DNA from: JABDMH01 sp965223165
GTDB taxonomy: Bacteria > Bacteroidota > Bacteroidia > Chitinophagales > Saprospiraceae
Length of the DNA: 64,000 nucleotides
Assembly: GCA_965223165.1 (NCBI GenBank)
Contig: CBDCVQ010000018.1
Span: 62,001 to 126,000, forward strand
Direction of reading: 5' to 3'
Part shown: positions 44,929-54,374 of the stretch, one piece after another
How the letters are laid out: each line of letters begins with the position of its first letter
Numbering within the stretch: position 1 is the stretch's first letter
The notes under the pieces: model-generated
The model's database searches: none
Told to the model about the DNA's origin: nothing
What the model saw: the letters and a program-made list of their open reading frames with translations, nothing else
Program-made: the position numbers and the translations under genes

Positions 44929-45404
44929 AGAGCATATCTTCTTCCTTGGCTATAATATCCAATGGCATTGCGATACTATTCCTCGTGGCTGCCTTTCGCA
45001 AGCCAAGACTGGCTCGTTTGCTCTTTGCCTTGGTTTTTGGCTGGGCCTGTTGGATTAACTACAAGACCGCACAGGGCAATCCCGACGACTATCTGCTGTA
45101 TGCGGCCATCACACCCTTAGACCTGTATCGGGAATTCATTCAGGGGTGGTTTAGCCGGAATATTACCACCATGGTGACCGTCATTGCCGTGGGGCAAGGA
45201 TTGATCGCCATTGGACTGCTGCTACGGGGCTGGATCGTGCGCTTGGCTTGCATTGGGGCCATCGTCTTCTTTCTGGCCATTGCACCACTGGGCATTGGTG
45301 CAGCCTTTCCCGCCACACTCGTTTCGTGCCTGTCTATGTACCTGATTCTAAGACGAGATGATCTGAAATACATTTGGATATCAAATACGAAAGTATTTAC
45401 CTAA
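44919..45404 (+). CDS. Multi-pass membrane protein
   Basis: 161 residues with four or five hydrophobic segments (about 9-24, 31-46, 78-94, 97-118 and 120-145). LLFALVFGWACWINYKTAQG and a loop YLLYAAITPLDLYREFIQ are present. No family is recognised beyond a hypothetical membrane protein. Its ATG lies within the end of the beta-lactamase fragment; recombination may have placed it there. Function unknown. Confidence 0.6.
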   Translation: MPNKSISSSLAIISNGIAILFLVAAFRKPRLARLLFALVFGWACWINYKTAQGNPDDYLLYAAITPLDLYREFIQGWFSRNITTMVTVIAVGQGLIAIGLLLRGWIVRLACIGAIVFFLAIAPLGIGAAFPATLVSCLSMYLILRRDDLKYIWISNTKVFT

Positions 45405-45520
45405 AAGCACGCAGACAGGCCGGCCATCATTGGCGTGCAACCAACAAGGAAGAATTCCAAGAGAGGCGAGTAGGTGCAGCTAAGTTGTAGCGTGCCGAGA
45501 AGCCTCCTCGCATTTTACGG

Positions 45521-45533
45521 TCCCAAATTGGGA
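45521..45533. promoter_or_regulatory. Palindrome upstream of higBA, candidate HigA operator
   Basis: TCCCAAATTGGGA is a perfect 13-bp palindrome, 25 bp upstream of the higB start. Toxin-antitoxin antitoxins such as HigA usually bind such sites to autorepress their own operon. It is a candidate by position and symmetry only. Confidence 0.45.
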
Positions 45534-45557
45534 ACATTTCGTATTATTGATGCGTTA

Positions 45558-45869
45558 ATGCGGGTAATATCAACAAATACACTGAGACAGTGCTGGATCC
45601 AGTATCCAGACAGTGAACAGGGGTTGAAAGCATGGATACAGGAGGTTCGGCAAGCAAATTGGAGCAGTCCACAAGAGTTAAAGTTGCAATTTGGACATGC
45701 TTCGATTTTATCGGGAAAGCGCGTAGTCTTCAATGTCTGCGGCAACAAGTACCGGCTGATAGTAGACATTGAATTCCGGCTGCAAATCATCTTTATCGTG
45801 TGGTTTGGCAGCCATGGGCAGTACGATTCGATAAACGCGAAAACGATTTCTTATGTTAAGACCAATTAA
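45558..45869 (+). CDS. higB: Type II toxin HigB (mRNA interferase)
   Basis: 103 residues from MRVISTNTLRQCWIQYPDSE; an upstream ATG at 45474 is ignored. The family's order is present: F/W-rich N-terminus, W..P.eLK..F..A..L...R.VFN..GNKYRLi (here SPQELKLQFGHASIL and RVVFNVCGNKYRLI) and the C-terminal IVWFGSHGQYD. This is the HigB/RelE-like ribosome-dependent endoribonuclease. It overlaps the antitoxin by 17 bp, with toxin first as is usual in higBA. Confidence 0.92.
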   Translation: MRVISTNTLRQCWIQYPDSEQGLKAWIQEVRQANWSSPQELKLQFGHASILSGKRVVFNVCGNKYRLIVDIEFRLQIIFIVWFGSHGQYDSINAKTISYVKTN

Positions 45870-46224
45870 GACAGATAAGCAACATGAGGATTATCTCGAT
45901 CGAGCATATGAACTCATGCAATTGGGGATCAAACCAAATTCGGTGGAATCCGACGAGCTCGAAGTGTTGAGTCTACTGATCGAGCAGTATGAGAAGGAGA
46001 AGTATCCGATCGATCCACCCCATCCTATTGAAGCGATTCTTTTCCGATTGGAACAAAGGGGTCTAAGAAAAAGCGAGCTAAATAAGATCCTTGGGTCCCG
46101 AAGTAGAGCGAGTGAAATATTGTCCGGCAAGCGTAAGTTGAGCTTGCAAATGATTAGGAGTCTTCACGAGCATCTCGGCATAGCTGCGGAGACGCTGATT
46201 CGAGCATACGATGTCGCCAAGTAA
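45853..46224 (+). CDS. higA: Antitoxin HigA (HTH)
   Basis: 123 residues. The N-terminal part is a partner-binding helical region (HEDYLDRAYELMQLGI), the C-terminal half a helix-turn-helix of the XRE type: LRKSELNKILGSRSRASEIL and LSLQMIRSLHEHLGIA. It neutralises HigB and represses its own promoter. It overlaps higB by 17 bp, which indicates translational coupling. A hairpin just after the stop may terminate the operon. The length is usual. Confidence 0.92.
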   Translation: MLRPIKTDKQHEDYLDRAYELMQLGIKPNSVESDELEVLSLLIEQYEKEKYPIDPPHPIEAILFRLEQRGLRKSELNKILGSRSRASEILSGKRKLSLQMIRSLHEHLGIAAETLIRAYDVAK

Positions 46225-46244
46225 TCAGGTGGCATTAACCTGAT
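46224..46244 (+). terminator. Candidate hairpin after higA
   Basis: ATCAGGT and ACCTGAT form a 7-bp stem around a 7-nt loop directly after the higA stop. There is no U-run, so termination by it is uncertain. Confidence 0.3.
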
Positions 46245-46638
46245 AGATCAGAGTAATAGGCTATCAACCATCGAAAAACTAAGTTGCAAAAGGGTTCAAG
46301 AACAGCTGGTCCTAATTAATGAAATAAAGTGGGTCGCCAACTGATAGACTTGACGAGCCTCGCCCATCAACTGGGCTGGCAGTGCCCCATCCTTCCATCC
46401 CAAAGACTCCCCTTTCAGCACACATTTGCTTGTTAAAACGTGCTGCATTGCCAGACAGCCCATCAAGCATGTTTTTTGAGACGGTCCGATGAAGAGGATG
46501 CTAGCTAGTGGCAATGTCAGAAAACGAGGCAAGCGAATGTACGGAATCGGGCGATCGCATGTCCCAACCCACCCGTGCTAATTTTACTATCTTCCGACTA
46601 GGTCTCCGGATCCCATTTGTCCGGACGAAACAGGTAGC
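46245..46638. other. Intergenic region
   Basis: No gene. A minus-strand open frame (46296-46532) has no motif. Promoters of the downstream TonB-like gene are presumably here. Confidence 0.35.
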
Positions 46639-47391
46639 ATGAACAACCTTCAGCATAAACTGACCGTACTAATTTTCGCCATGCTCACCGTATCTCTGGC
46701 TGGCAGTGCCCAGCAAGACCCGACGGACGAGCTGCGCTACGAAGTCAATCGAGTCGTTCCCTACATCGTGATCAGCACCGATGAGTTGTGGCAGGCCAGG
46801 ACAGTTAGCGATCTGGACCCTCGCTATAAAGCCTCATGGGTACGCGAATACCTCTCCGTAGAGATCGAAGCCAGTCAGAATGGAATCGCCCACAGTGCCG
46901 TTGGCGAGGGTCACGGACTCAGTCAGGAGCAGCGAGATCTAATATATGGCGCCGATGCAGGCTCGGAAATCTCCGTCAAGGTCAACTACCTGCCTGAAAA
47001 CAGCCTACGCCACAATGACCCCAAGGAAATCGATTTCAGATTCGTGGTCGATCCCGAAGTGCAGGCCAGCTTCGCGGGTGGTGCTCAATTGATGGAGGAC
47101 TATCTGCTTGAGCATGCGATCGGCAAAATACCCGTGGGCAGCTTCCAAGATGGTAACCTGGCCGCCGTCAAATTCACCATTGATAAGTCGGGTCAAATAA
47201 CAAATCCGCATCTGTTCTGGTCATCCGATGACGAGGCGGTCGATGCCCTGCTATTGGAAGCCATAAGCAATATGCCTGATTGGTTACCCGCCACCTACGC
47301 AGATGGCAGCAAGGCGAGCCAAGAATTTGCGCTAACTGTGGGCAACATGGAAAGCTGTGCGATCAACCTTTTGAATATTCGGCACAACTAA
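46639..47391 (+). CDS. Exported protein with TonB C-terminal-like domain
   Basis: 250 residues. The signal peptide ends SLAGSAQ. The C-terminal ~90 residues resemble the TonB C-terminal domain: GNLAAVKFTIDKSGQITNP, then AVDALLLEAISNMPDW, and PATYADGSKASQEFAL. The N-terminal region is unassigned. No transmembrane anchor beyond the signal is seen, so it may be a free periplasmic relative of energy transducers. It precedes the agarase-like gene by 21 bp in the same direction. Confidence 0.65.
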   Translation: MNNLQHKLTVLIFAMLTVSLAGSAQQDPTDELRYEVNRVVPYIVISTDELWQARTVSDLDPRYKASWVREYLSVEIEASQNGIAHSAVGEGHGLSQEQRDLIYGADAGSEISVKVNYLPENSLRHNDPKEIDFRFVVDPEVQASFAGGAQLMEDYLLEHAIGKIPVGSFQDGNLAAVKFTIDKSGQITNPHLFWSSDDEAVDALLLEAISNMPDWLPATYADGSKASQEFALTVGNMESCAINLLNIRHN

Positions 47392-47412
47392 ACCAAGCCC
47401 CCGCTCGCAGCC

Positions 47413-48558
47413 TTGAAACGACGAAATTTTTTACGTTCCAGTATTTCCTTCGGCACCATCACCCTGATGAAGCGCTTGTCGCTCGGTGTGCCTACACACA
47501 GAGCTGCCGCCACCGGATTTTTCTCTCTGGCCCAGCGCAAGGGACATTGGTGGCTGATCACTCCCAAAGGCGACCCATTTTTCTCGATCGGCCTCAACCA
47601 TATCGATCCGGCCAGTCTACGCTACCCGGAGAATGCCCATCTCTGGCGAGATAAATACAACGGCAGCACCACCAAATGGCTGAAGAAGTCCGTCGCCAAA
47701 AATCTCAAGGCGTGGGGCTTTAACACCATTGGCTGGGAGCAGGAAGTGACCGTGCGCAATTGGAGACATTCCCGGTCCTTCACCCACGAGGAGCATCAGG
47801 CGCATGGCCTTCCCTACTGTCATATGCTTCCTTTTACCGAGTCACACCAGTGGGAACAGCACACTCGCCACTTTGATTTTCGGAGCAAAGAATGGGAGGA
47901 GTGGTGCGAATATGTGGCCCGCTCCCACTGCGCCGAGATGAGAGACGAAACCAATCTGATCGGTTACTTCTATAGTGATTGTCCCACGTGGATCCACGCA
48001 AGGCCCAAGAACCAATGGCGAGGACCCATGTTTGATCCGGACCGGCTCAAGACAGAGGCGGGCCGCAAAGAACTTACTCACCTCGCTCAGCGCTATTACC
48101 AAGTCACCCACGATGCGATTCGACGCTATGACCCGAATCATCTGATCCTAGGTGACCGATATGAGGCCAACGCACCCATCGCCAATGAAGTAGTTCAGGC
48201 TGCCTTGCCTTACGTCGACGTGTTATCCTTTCAAGACTTTCGGGAGCCGGTGACTCACCTGGACCACTGGCACAAGACTACGGGCAAACCCGTCCTGCTG
48301 GCTGATGCGGCTAAGATCAAGTGGCTTACCGAGCCGAGAGAATTCACCCGCAACAATGGTCAATGGTACACCGAGACCTTAACTGAGCTATTTAAAAACC
48401 CCGGCTGCATCGGCTTCCACCTCTGTGGAGCATACCAACGCAATAAGGCCAGACGCTACGGATTGCTCGACGAGCTGGAGAATCCGGATACGGAGAATGT
48501 ACGCCTGATGCAAGCGGCAAACCGCGAGATCATGCAATGGATGCGTGACCACCTTTGA
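47413..48558 (+). CDS. Agarase-like glycoside hydrolase, Tat-type signal
   Basis: 381 residues with a TTG start (MKRRNFLRSSISFG). The KRRNFLR start is a twin-arginine-like signal. GKGHWWLITPKGDPFFSIGL-like strands (here GHWWLITPKGDPFFSIGLNH) and LKAWGFNTIGWEQEVTV recall the first beta-strands of agarase/GH5-GH50-like TIM barrels. YFYSDCPTWIH and LGDRYEAN are candidate active-site segments. Catalytic residues are not assigned. It follows the TonB-like gene and may be cotranscribed. Confidence 0.65.
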   Translation: MKRRNFLRSSISFGTITLMKRLSLGVPTHRAAATGFFSLAQRKGHWWLITPKGDPFFSIGLNHIDPASLRYPENAHLWRDKYNGSTTKWLKKSVAKNLKAWGFNTIGWEQEVTVRNWRHSRSFTHEEHQAHGLPYCHMLPFTESHQWEQHTRHFDFRSKEWEEWCEYVARSHCAEMRDETNLIGYFYSDCPTWIHARPKNQWRGPMFDPDRLKTEAGRKELTHLAQRYYQVTHDAIRRYDPNHLILGDRYEANAPIANEVVQAALPYVDVLSFQDFREPVTHLDHWHKTTGKPVLLADAAKIKWLTEPREFTRNNGQWYTETLTELFKNPGCIGFHLCGAYQRNKARRYGLLDELENPDTENVRLMQAANREIMQWMRDHL

Positions 48559-48708
48559 TCAAACGGAGGTCTACCACGACAGGCCCGGCCATCCAAGTGA
48601 TTCGCGTCCCGTATCTCGTCTAAAGAGGAATTCTCAGCTGGGACACGTGGCGGTGACTAGCGTCGAACCCATTTTCCCAGAAAAGCGTATTGTTCACTGA
48701 ATTCCAAG

Positions 48709-49036
48709 GTGATGTACGAAGAAAGACGAGACCTCTACGACCAATTGATAGCCAGGTGCCCTCGAATAGAACGGAAGGGAAAGACGATGCCCTACACCTC
48801 GGCAAACGGCTACATGTTCTCCTTGCTCAACAAAGCTGGAGAAATCGGCCATCCGATTTTCGAAAGAGGTGCAAAAGAAATACTTGGAGGAATACAACAC
48901 CAGTCTATTTAAATTGTACAATTCGATCATGCATGGCTATATCCTGATCACGGACGAGATGCTCGCTGATCCAGACAACATCGTCCGCCTCCTCGACGAG
49001 AGCTACGACTATGTCATGACCCTAGATCCTAAGTGA
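48709..49036 (+). pseudogene. TfoX-like small protein with a single-base frameshift
   Basis: The frame MMYEERRDLYDQLIARCPRI continues KTMPYTSANGYMFSLLNKAG and GEIG, then an extra C near 48849-48850 moves it out of frame. In the next frame it continues SKEVQKKYLEEYNTSLFKLY, SIMHGYILITDEMLADPD and ends DYVMTLDPK at 49036. Joined, it gives about 108 residues of the TfoX N-terminal-like fold. The frameshift may be real or a sequencing error; the rest of the gene is undamaged. Confidence 0.7.
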
Positions 49037-49062
49037 TGTGAGACCCTAGCTGCGTCGAATAG

Positions 49063-50196
49063 CTAGACTCGCTCTAGTTTGATGGGATAGGTTTCATTGG
49101 CATTCCACTGACAGACATATATGTTTTCGTCTTCATCAATGCAAACGTCGTGACAATGATTAAAGATCGCCTGCTCCTGTAGCATCGTCTGCAACTTGCC
49201 GTCCACGTAGCTGGGTGCGGTACCGCCGGGATTAGAGATCACCTTGTTGTCTTCGTCCAAGATGCACACAAATCCGGAGTTGGGGTTGATGTGATAAGGA
49301 TGGGTACCCTGAGAGTCATCGGGGTCAAATTTGACGGCGGAGGACCAACAGACTCCCGCATAGAGATGGCTACCCTTTATGACCGGGCGGCAGACAAAAG
49401 CACCCGGCAGGCATATTGATTCCAAATACTCACCGTCGAGCGTAAATCGCTTGAAGCAATTGTGCGCTCGAGAGGTAATGAGCAAAGTTGGATTGTCGGG
49501 ATCGCGATCATCAATACATACGCCGTGCGCCGTACGAAACTGGTCAGGGCCGTCACCCGCGCCACCCCCAATCTTGCGGATAAACTCGCCGTCATGGGTA
49601 AATTGGAGCACGTACTGTGACCCATAGCCGTCGGCGACATAAATATCCCCCTTAGGACCTATGGCGGTCTCTGTGGGAGAAAATGCATCGTCTTCTGCAT
49701 AGGCGCCATACTTCGATGGATGGCCAATCATCATTAGCTCCCTTCCGTCCAATGTCGTTTTCACCACCGTGCCTGGCGTATCGCAGATAAATAAAAACTC
49801 TTCACCACCAGCATCCCACAAGGTGAGCCCATGACCACCACTGTACCGAATACCCCAATAATCCAGCAGCTTTCCCGACTTGTCATAAATCAGAATATTA
49901 TTCTTGGTCTCATCTCCGACCATGATCAGTCTGCCTTGGGCATCCATCACCATTTCGTGGCAATTCTTCACCGGATTTTTTGCCGGGGCCAAGTCGCCCC
50001 AATGCTTATGCACCCGATATTTAAAATCTCCGTGTCCCAGCGTGTCGCCGAGCAGGTTCTGCTTCGGCTTTCCGATGTAAAAGGGTGATACAAACGCAGC
50101 ACCCATGGCTAGGGCCGAAGTATGCATAAATCCACGTCGATTGATTTCACCTGCTACCACAGCATTATGGTTTTTTGTTTGGCTAATAATACTCAT
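49063..50196 (-). CDS. Beta-propeller (NHL-type) protein, Tat signal
   Basis: 377 residues. The N-terminus has NRRGFMHTSALAMGAAF, a twin-arginine signal. The body has six-bladed propeller signatures: HEMVMDAQGRLIMVGDETKN, HGLTLWDAGGEEFLFICDT, AIGPKGDIYVADGYGSQYVL, AHGVCIDDRDPDNPTLLIT and HDVCIDEDENIYVCQW. Family members are often peptidylglycine-type monooxygenase- or sugar-lactonase-like; no catalytic residues are assigned here. It lies between a MITE-3 copy and the TfoX-like pseudogene. Confidence 0.8.
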   Translation of the reverse strand: MSIISQTKNHNAVVAGEINRRGFMHTSALAMGAAFVSPFYIGKPKQNLLGDTLGHGDFKYRVHKHWGDLAPAKNPVKNCHEMVMDAQGRLIMVGDETKNNILIYDKSGKLLDYWGIRYSGGHGLTLWDAGGEEFLFICDTPGTVVKTTLDGRELMMIGHPSKYGAYAEDDAFSPTETAIGPKGDIYVADGYGSQYVLQFTHDGEFIRKIGGGAGDGPDQFRTAHGVCIDDRDPDNPTLLITSRAHNCFKRFTLDGEYLESICLPGAFVCRPVIKGSHLYAGVCWSSAVKFDPDDSQGTHPYHINPNSGFVCILDEDNKVISNPGGTAPSYVDGKLQTMLQEQAIFNHCHDVCIDEDENIYVCQWNANETYPIKLERV

Positions 50197-50232
50197 CTAG
50201 ATTTTTTTTGACGCTCCAAGGTAGTGATCCGG

Positions 50233-50530
50233 CAGCGCAATTGCATTATGAGATTCTGCACTTAATGATCAATGGCCAAAGAATTGCCGGCAAGATGCCC
50301 CCTTTTTTTAGTAGATGAACACATTTGGGACGAATACTCCACGGCATAACCCTGCTAGATTGTGTCAGGCGAGAACGCCTGAGACAGCCAGGTTTCTGCT
50401 ATTGAGCTATTCCAGGGGGCAAATAGCCTCCCAGGCCACGCAGCCCAGATCAGGTCGCGTTTGGCGTCCCCGCCAAAACGCCTTTGCTAGCTCGCTGTCA
50501 CCCTGAATCTTTGATAATACGATTGCCCTG
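50233..50530 (-). mobile_element. MITE-3 copy 3 with 10-bp target duplication
   Basis: The ends CAGCGCAATTGCATTAT and ATAATACGATTGCCCTG are imperfect inverted repeats. The direct repeat AGTGATCCGG occurs immediately outside both ends (50223-50232 and 50531-50540). The element aligns with copy 1 throughout, in reverse orientation. The duplication size of 9-10 bp points to an IS4-like or similar transposase acting in trans. Confidence 0.85.
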
Positions 50531-50657
50531 AGTGATCCGGCCTTGCCGGCTTCCGATCAACTCGTATCAATCTATTTGAGACGATAATACCCATGGCCGC
50601 TCAGTAGGGGACGCTGTACCATGCCTGAATAAATGATGCACAGACCTGTGTCTGGCG

Positions 50658-51848
50658 TTATGCTGGCACCATACCATGGGGGTCAATGACGTACTTCTTG
50701 GCTGCGCCCCCGTCAAAGTCCTGATAGCCTTCCGGCCCCTGGTCAAGGCTGATGACCTGGACATTGACCGCGTCGGCAATCTTGATCTTGTCATACAAGA
50801 TCGCCTGCATCAGATTATGGTTGTACTTCATGACCGGACACTGACCGGTTGTAAAGTGATGAGATTTGGCCCATCCGAGACCAATACGGATGCTCAGATT
50901 GCCAATTTTGGCATTGTCGTCGACGCCGCCAGGATCGCCCGTCACGTAAAGTCCGGGGATACCAATGCCACCCCCAGCTCTAGTTACTTCCATGGCTGCA
51001 TTTAATACGGTGGCCGGCTGCTCCACGCTATGCCCATCGCCGTGCCCCCTCGCTTCAAATCCCACACAGTCGACGGTGCAGTCTACTTCTGGCACACCTA
51101 CGATCTCCGCGATCTGCTCCCCTAAGGTGGCATCCTTTCTCAGGTCAACCGTCTCACAACCAAAACTTCGAGCTTGCGCCAGACGTTCTGGGATCATGTC
51201 CCCAACGATGACCAATGCCGCACCTAGCAAGTGACAGGAGGCTGCACAGGCCAGGCCCACCGGACCTGCTCCCGCTACATAAACAATCGATCCGGGTTTG
51301 ACTCCGGCCGAGACCGCCCCGTGATAACCGGTGGGGAAAATATCTGATAGCAGCGTCAAATCACGGATTTTCTCCATGGCTTGGTCGCGATCGGGAAATT
51401 TCAGGAGGTTGAAATCGGCATACGGCACCATGACGTATTCTGCCTGTCCACCGATCCAGCCGCCCATATCCACATAACCATAGGCGGCTCCTGGGCGCGC
51501 GTCGTTAACCTCGAGGCAAATACCAGTTTTTTGCTCCTTGCAATTTCGGCATCGTCCGCAGGCAATATTAAATGGAACCGATACGAGATCTCCGACGTCG
51601 AGAAACTCAACGTCGCGACCCTTTTCGATGACCTGCCCGGTGATCTCGTGCCCGAGGATCAGCCCCTCGGGGGCCGTTGTTCTGCCACGCACCATATGCT
51701 GGTCACTGCCGCAGATATTGGTCGAAACAATCTTGAGAATTACTCCGTGATGACACTTGCGGTCACCCAGAGCGAGTTCGGGAAAAGCGATACCCTGCAC
51801 TTCTACCACGCCGGGACGGATGTAAGCGAGTCCTCTATTTGAAGCCAT
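50658..51848 (-). CDS. fdhA: Glutathione-independent formaldehyde dehydrogenase
   Basis: 396 residues of a zinc-dependent medium-chain dehydrogenase. IVSTNICGSDQHMVRGRT with the catalytic Cys and GHEITGQV start the catalytic domain; CGRCRNCKEQKTGIC binds the structural zinc; VYVAGAGPVGLACAAS is the Rossmann motif; DPGGVDDNAKIGNLSIRIG (shown shortened) is typical of the tetrameric FdhA/PFDH subgroup rather than of glutathione-dependent FrmA. It oxidises formaldehyde to formate with tightly bound NAD. It stands alone, upstream of a 329-bp spacer. Confidence 0.85.
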   Translation of the reverse strand: MASNRGLAYIRPGVVEVQGIAFPELALGDRKCHHGVILKIVSTNICGSDQHMVRGRTTAPEGLILGHEITGQVIEKGRDVEFLDVGDLVSVPFNIACGRCRNCKEQKTGICLEVNDARPGAAYGYVDMGGWIGGQAEYVMVPYADFNLLKFPDRDQAMEKIRDLTLLSDIFPTGYHGAVSAGVKPGSIVYVAGAGPVGLACAASCHLLGAALVIVGDMIPERLAQARSFGCETVDLRKDATLGEQIAEIVGVPEVDCTVDCVGFEARGHGDGHSVEQPATVLNAAMEVTRAGGGIGIPGLYVTGDPGGVDDNAKIGNLSIRIGLGWAKSHHFTTGQCPVMKYNHNLMQAILYDKIKIADAVNVQVISLDQGPEGYQDFDGGAAKKYVIDPHGMVPA

Positions 51849-52177
51849 AGTTGTAAGATTTGATGAGCAAATTAGGGTCGATACCTTCGGCAGATGAAGG
51901 CGGCTCCTCTTAATATACGTTTATTCGAGCAACTATTTTGCGTCCTCCCTCCGGGCATCTCCGGGCAAAATTAATTGTGGAGCCCTAGGAATAAGCACGA
52001 TGTCCTCGTCGGGCAAGCATACTCCACCATCGCGCGGTGCGACAGGGCGGATCAAGGAAGATGCGATGATCCTATGCCACCGGCTGCACTGGGCATCTGT
52101 ATCCGATCACGAGACCTTGACAACACTCCCCTGAACGGTGCTGGCGGGCTGCCCGCAAATTGATATTTTAGTACGTC
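51849..52177. other. Divergent intergenic region
   Basis: It must hold promoters for fdhA (minus) and the cyclase gene (plus). I see no obvious operator or repeat. Confidence 0.35.
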
Positions 52178-54124
52178 ATGGGAGACACGACCCGCACGTT
52201 GGCCGCCATCATGTTTACCGACATTGTCGGATACACAGCCATGATGCAAGAAGATGAAAAGGCCGCGGCGGCTGTCAGACAGCGACATCGCGATGTGCTT
52301 GAGGCTGAGCACCGGCAGTTTCACGGCGACATAGTGCAATACTACGGGGACGGTACCCTTAGCATTTTTAAGAGTGCGGTCGAAGCAGTAGAATGTGCCA
52401 TTGCGATGCAACAACAATTTCAGTCGGGCACGGTGGTACCACTGCGTATTGGCATCCACCTGGGAGATATTGTGCTGCGCGAAAATGAAGTGTATGGCGA
52501 TGGAGTCAATCTGGCTTCCCGGGTCGAAAGTCTTGGCGTACCCGGCTGTGTCCTGATCTCCGATAAATTACAGGACGCCATCAAGAATCAGCCCTCCCTC
52601 CTGTGCGAATCACTTGGGTTTTTTGAGTTCAAAAGCATCAAAGACCCCTTTGAAGTTTATGCTATCAAAAACCAAGGCATCAAAGTGCCCGAGCGCGCCC
52701 AGCTCAAGGGCAAGCTGAAGAATCGGAAAAAGTCGATTGCAGTGCTTCCTTTTGTCAACATGAGCTCAGATCCGGAGAATGAGTACTTCAGCGATGGCAT
52801 TGCGGAGGAAATATTAAACGCTCTGGTGAAGGTGGAGGGATTGCAAGTGACCGCCCGTACCTCCTCCTTTTCCTTTAAGGGAAAAAATTCGGACGTACGT
52901 GAGATCGGGCGACAACTGGGCGTGGCCCACTTACTGGAGGGCAGCGTGCGTAAGGCTGGCAATCGGGTGCGCATCACCGCCCAGTTGGTCAGCTCCATCG
53001 ATGGTTACCACTTCTTTTCGGAGACCTATGATCGTACGCTAGAGGACATATTCGCCGTGCAAGACGAGATTGCCACGGCGATCACCAATCGCCTCCGCGA
53101 GCACCTAGGTGAGAAAGAGCACGAGGAACAGCTGGTGGTCCCGCCTACCGCCAATTTGCAGGCTTACGAGCACTACCTCAAGGGGCTCTACTACTCCAAC
53201 CAGTTTGGCGATGGTCAGGCAATGGCCAAGGCCATCCCGCATTTTGAAAAAGCCGTGGAGATGGAGCCGGATTTTGGCCAGCCCTATGCCCAGCTAGGCA
53301 TATGCTATTACTTTCAGGCGTTGGGTGGCCGCACTGACATGGAGGAAGCCCGGGGCAAGACCAGAAAACAGATTGAGCAGATCCAGCGGCTGGGCGTCAA
53401 TTCGTCCGATGCCTATTTTGCCCTTTGTGTCTATGAGATCTTTGTCCAGTGGGATTGGCGGGCCGCCCAAGAGGTGGTCGAAAAAGGGCTGCGACATTTC
53501 CCCAACGCCGCTCGACTCTACCACGTTTTAGCCACGCTGTTTTGGATCAATGGCGATGTATCTGCCAGACACTTGGCCCACCAGAAAGGTTACCAACTCG
53601 ATCCGCTGTCACTCGAAATGATTCTCTACTTGGGCATCTCTTACATCTGGGACCACCAGTTTGACAAAGGCTTGCCCTACATTGAGGAGACCATAAGCAT
53701 GGTACCGACCCACCGAGCTGCCCTGGAATACAAGGGTTGGATTCGGGCATTTGCTCGGCAATATGGGGAGGCCATTGCCATCTTTGGGCAGCTGCAGCCC
53801 CTCGGATACCGGCTGCACCGATCCACCTGTCTGGCTTGGGTCTATTTTCATAGCGATCGCCCCGATGATCTGAGACGGTGTCTCGACGAGCTGCATGCGC
53901 TTGAAGAGGAGGCCCCGCAGGTGACCTTGGACCTGGCGTCCATCTATGCCACCCTCGGAGACTTTGATCAGGCCTTCTTCTACCTGGAGCGGGCGATCCA
54001 TGCCCGGATCGGCGACGTGATGATGATTCGCTCAGATTTTCTGCTCAAGCCCCTGAAAGCAGACCCTCGTTTTGCGGAAATGGAAGCACTCCTTGGCGAC
54101 ATGCCCAACCCAGATTGGCCATAA
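52178..54124 (+). CDS. Class III adenylate/guanylate cyclase with FlgO-like and TPR domains
   Basis: 648 residues. Residues about 1-170 are a class III cyclase catalytic domain: IMFTDIVGYTAMMQ with Asp15 and QYYGDGTLSIF with Asp58 as metal ligands. Residues about 185-320 match the FlgO-like region (SIAVLPFVNMSSDPENEYFS, GVAHLLEGSVRKAGNRVRI). The C-terminal ~320 are TPR repeats. It likely makes a cyclic nucleotide or lacks activity; the architecture is common in Bacteroidota and Proteobacteria sensors. It has no transmembrane region. Confidence 0.9.
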   Translation: MGDTTRTLAAIMFTDIVGYTAMMQEDEKAAAAVRQRHRDVLEAEHRQFHGDIVQYYGDGTLSIFKSAVEAVECAIAMQQQFQSGTVVPLRIGIHLGDIVLRENEVYGDGVNLASRVESLGVPGCVLISDKLQDAIKNQPSLLCESLGFFEFKSIKDPFEVYAIKNQGIKVPERAQLKGKLKNRKKSIAVLPFVNMSSDPENEYFSDGIAEEILNALVKVEGLQVTARTSSFSFKGKNSDVREIGRQLGVAHLLEGSVRKAGNRVRITAQLVSSIDGYHFFSETYDRTLEDIFAVQDEIATAITNRLREHLGEKEHEEQLVVPPTANLQAYEHYLKGLYYSNQFGDGQAMAKAIPHFEKAVEMEPDFGQPYAQLGICYYFQALGGRTDMEEARGKTRKQIEQIQRLGVNSSDAYFALCVYEIFVQWDWRAAQEVVEKGLRHFPNAARLYHVLATLFWINGDVSARHLAHQKGYQLDPLSLEMILYLGISYIWDHQFDKGLPYIEETISMVPTHRAALEYKGWIRAFARQYGEAIAIFGQLQPLGYRLHRSTCLAWVYFHSDRPDDLRRCLDELHALEEEAPQVTLDLASIYATLGDFDQAFFYLERAIHARIGDVMMIRSDFLLKPLKADPRFAEMEALLGDMPNPDWP

Positions 54125-54374
54125 AATGCACCATCCGATACCTGCGCATTGGTCAGCTCCCAATCCAATCCCAACGCACGAGGCACACCAACATTCCGGA
54201 CTGTGCACCGGCCATGGGGAGCCCTATCCCGAGCAACAAGGCACACTACGACGGTACGCGCATGGCCTTGTTCGAGATTCCACCACGTCAATGGACTTAG
54301 CATCGCGAGTGCCATCGGAATGTTGTAGTTTGGTGTAAGACGCTATTAAGTAGCCATCAAAATACCGATCATAA

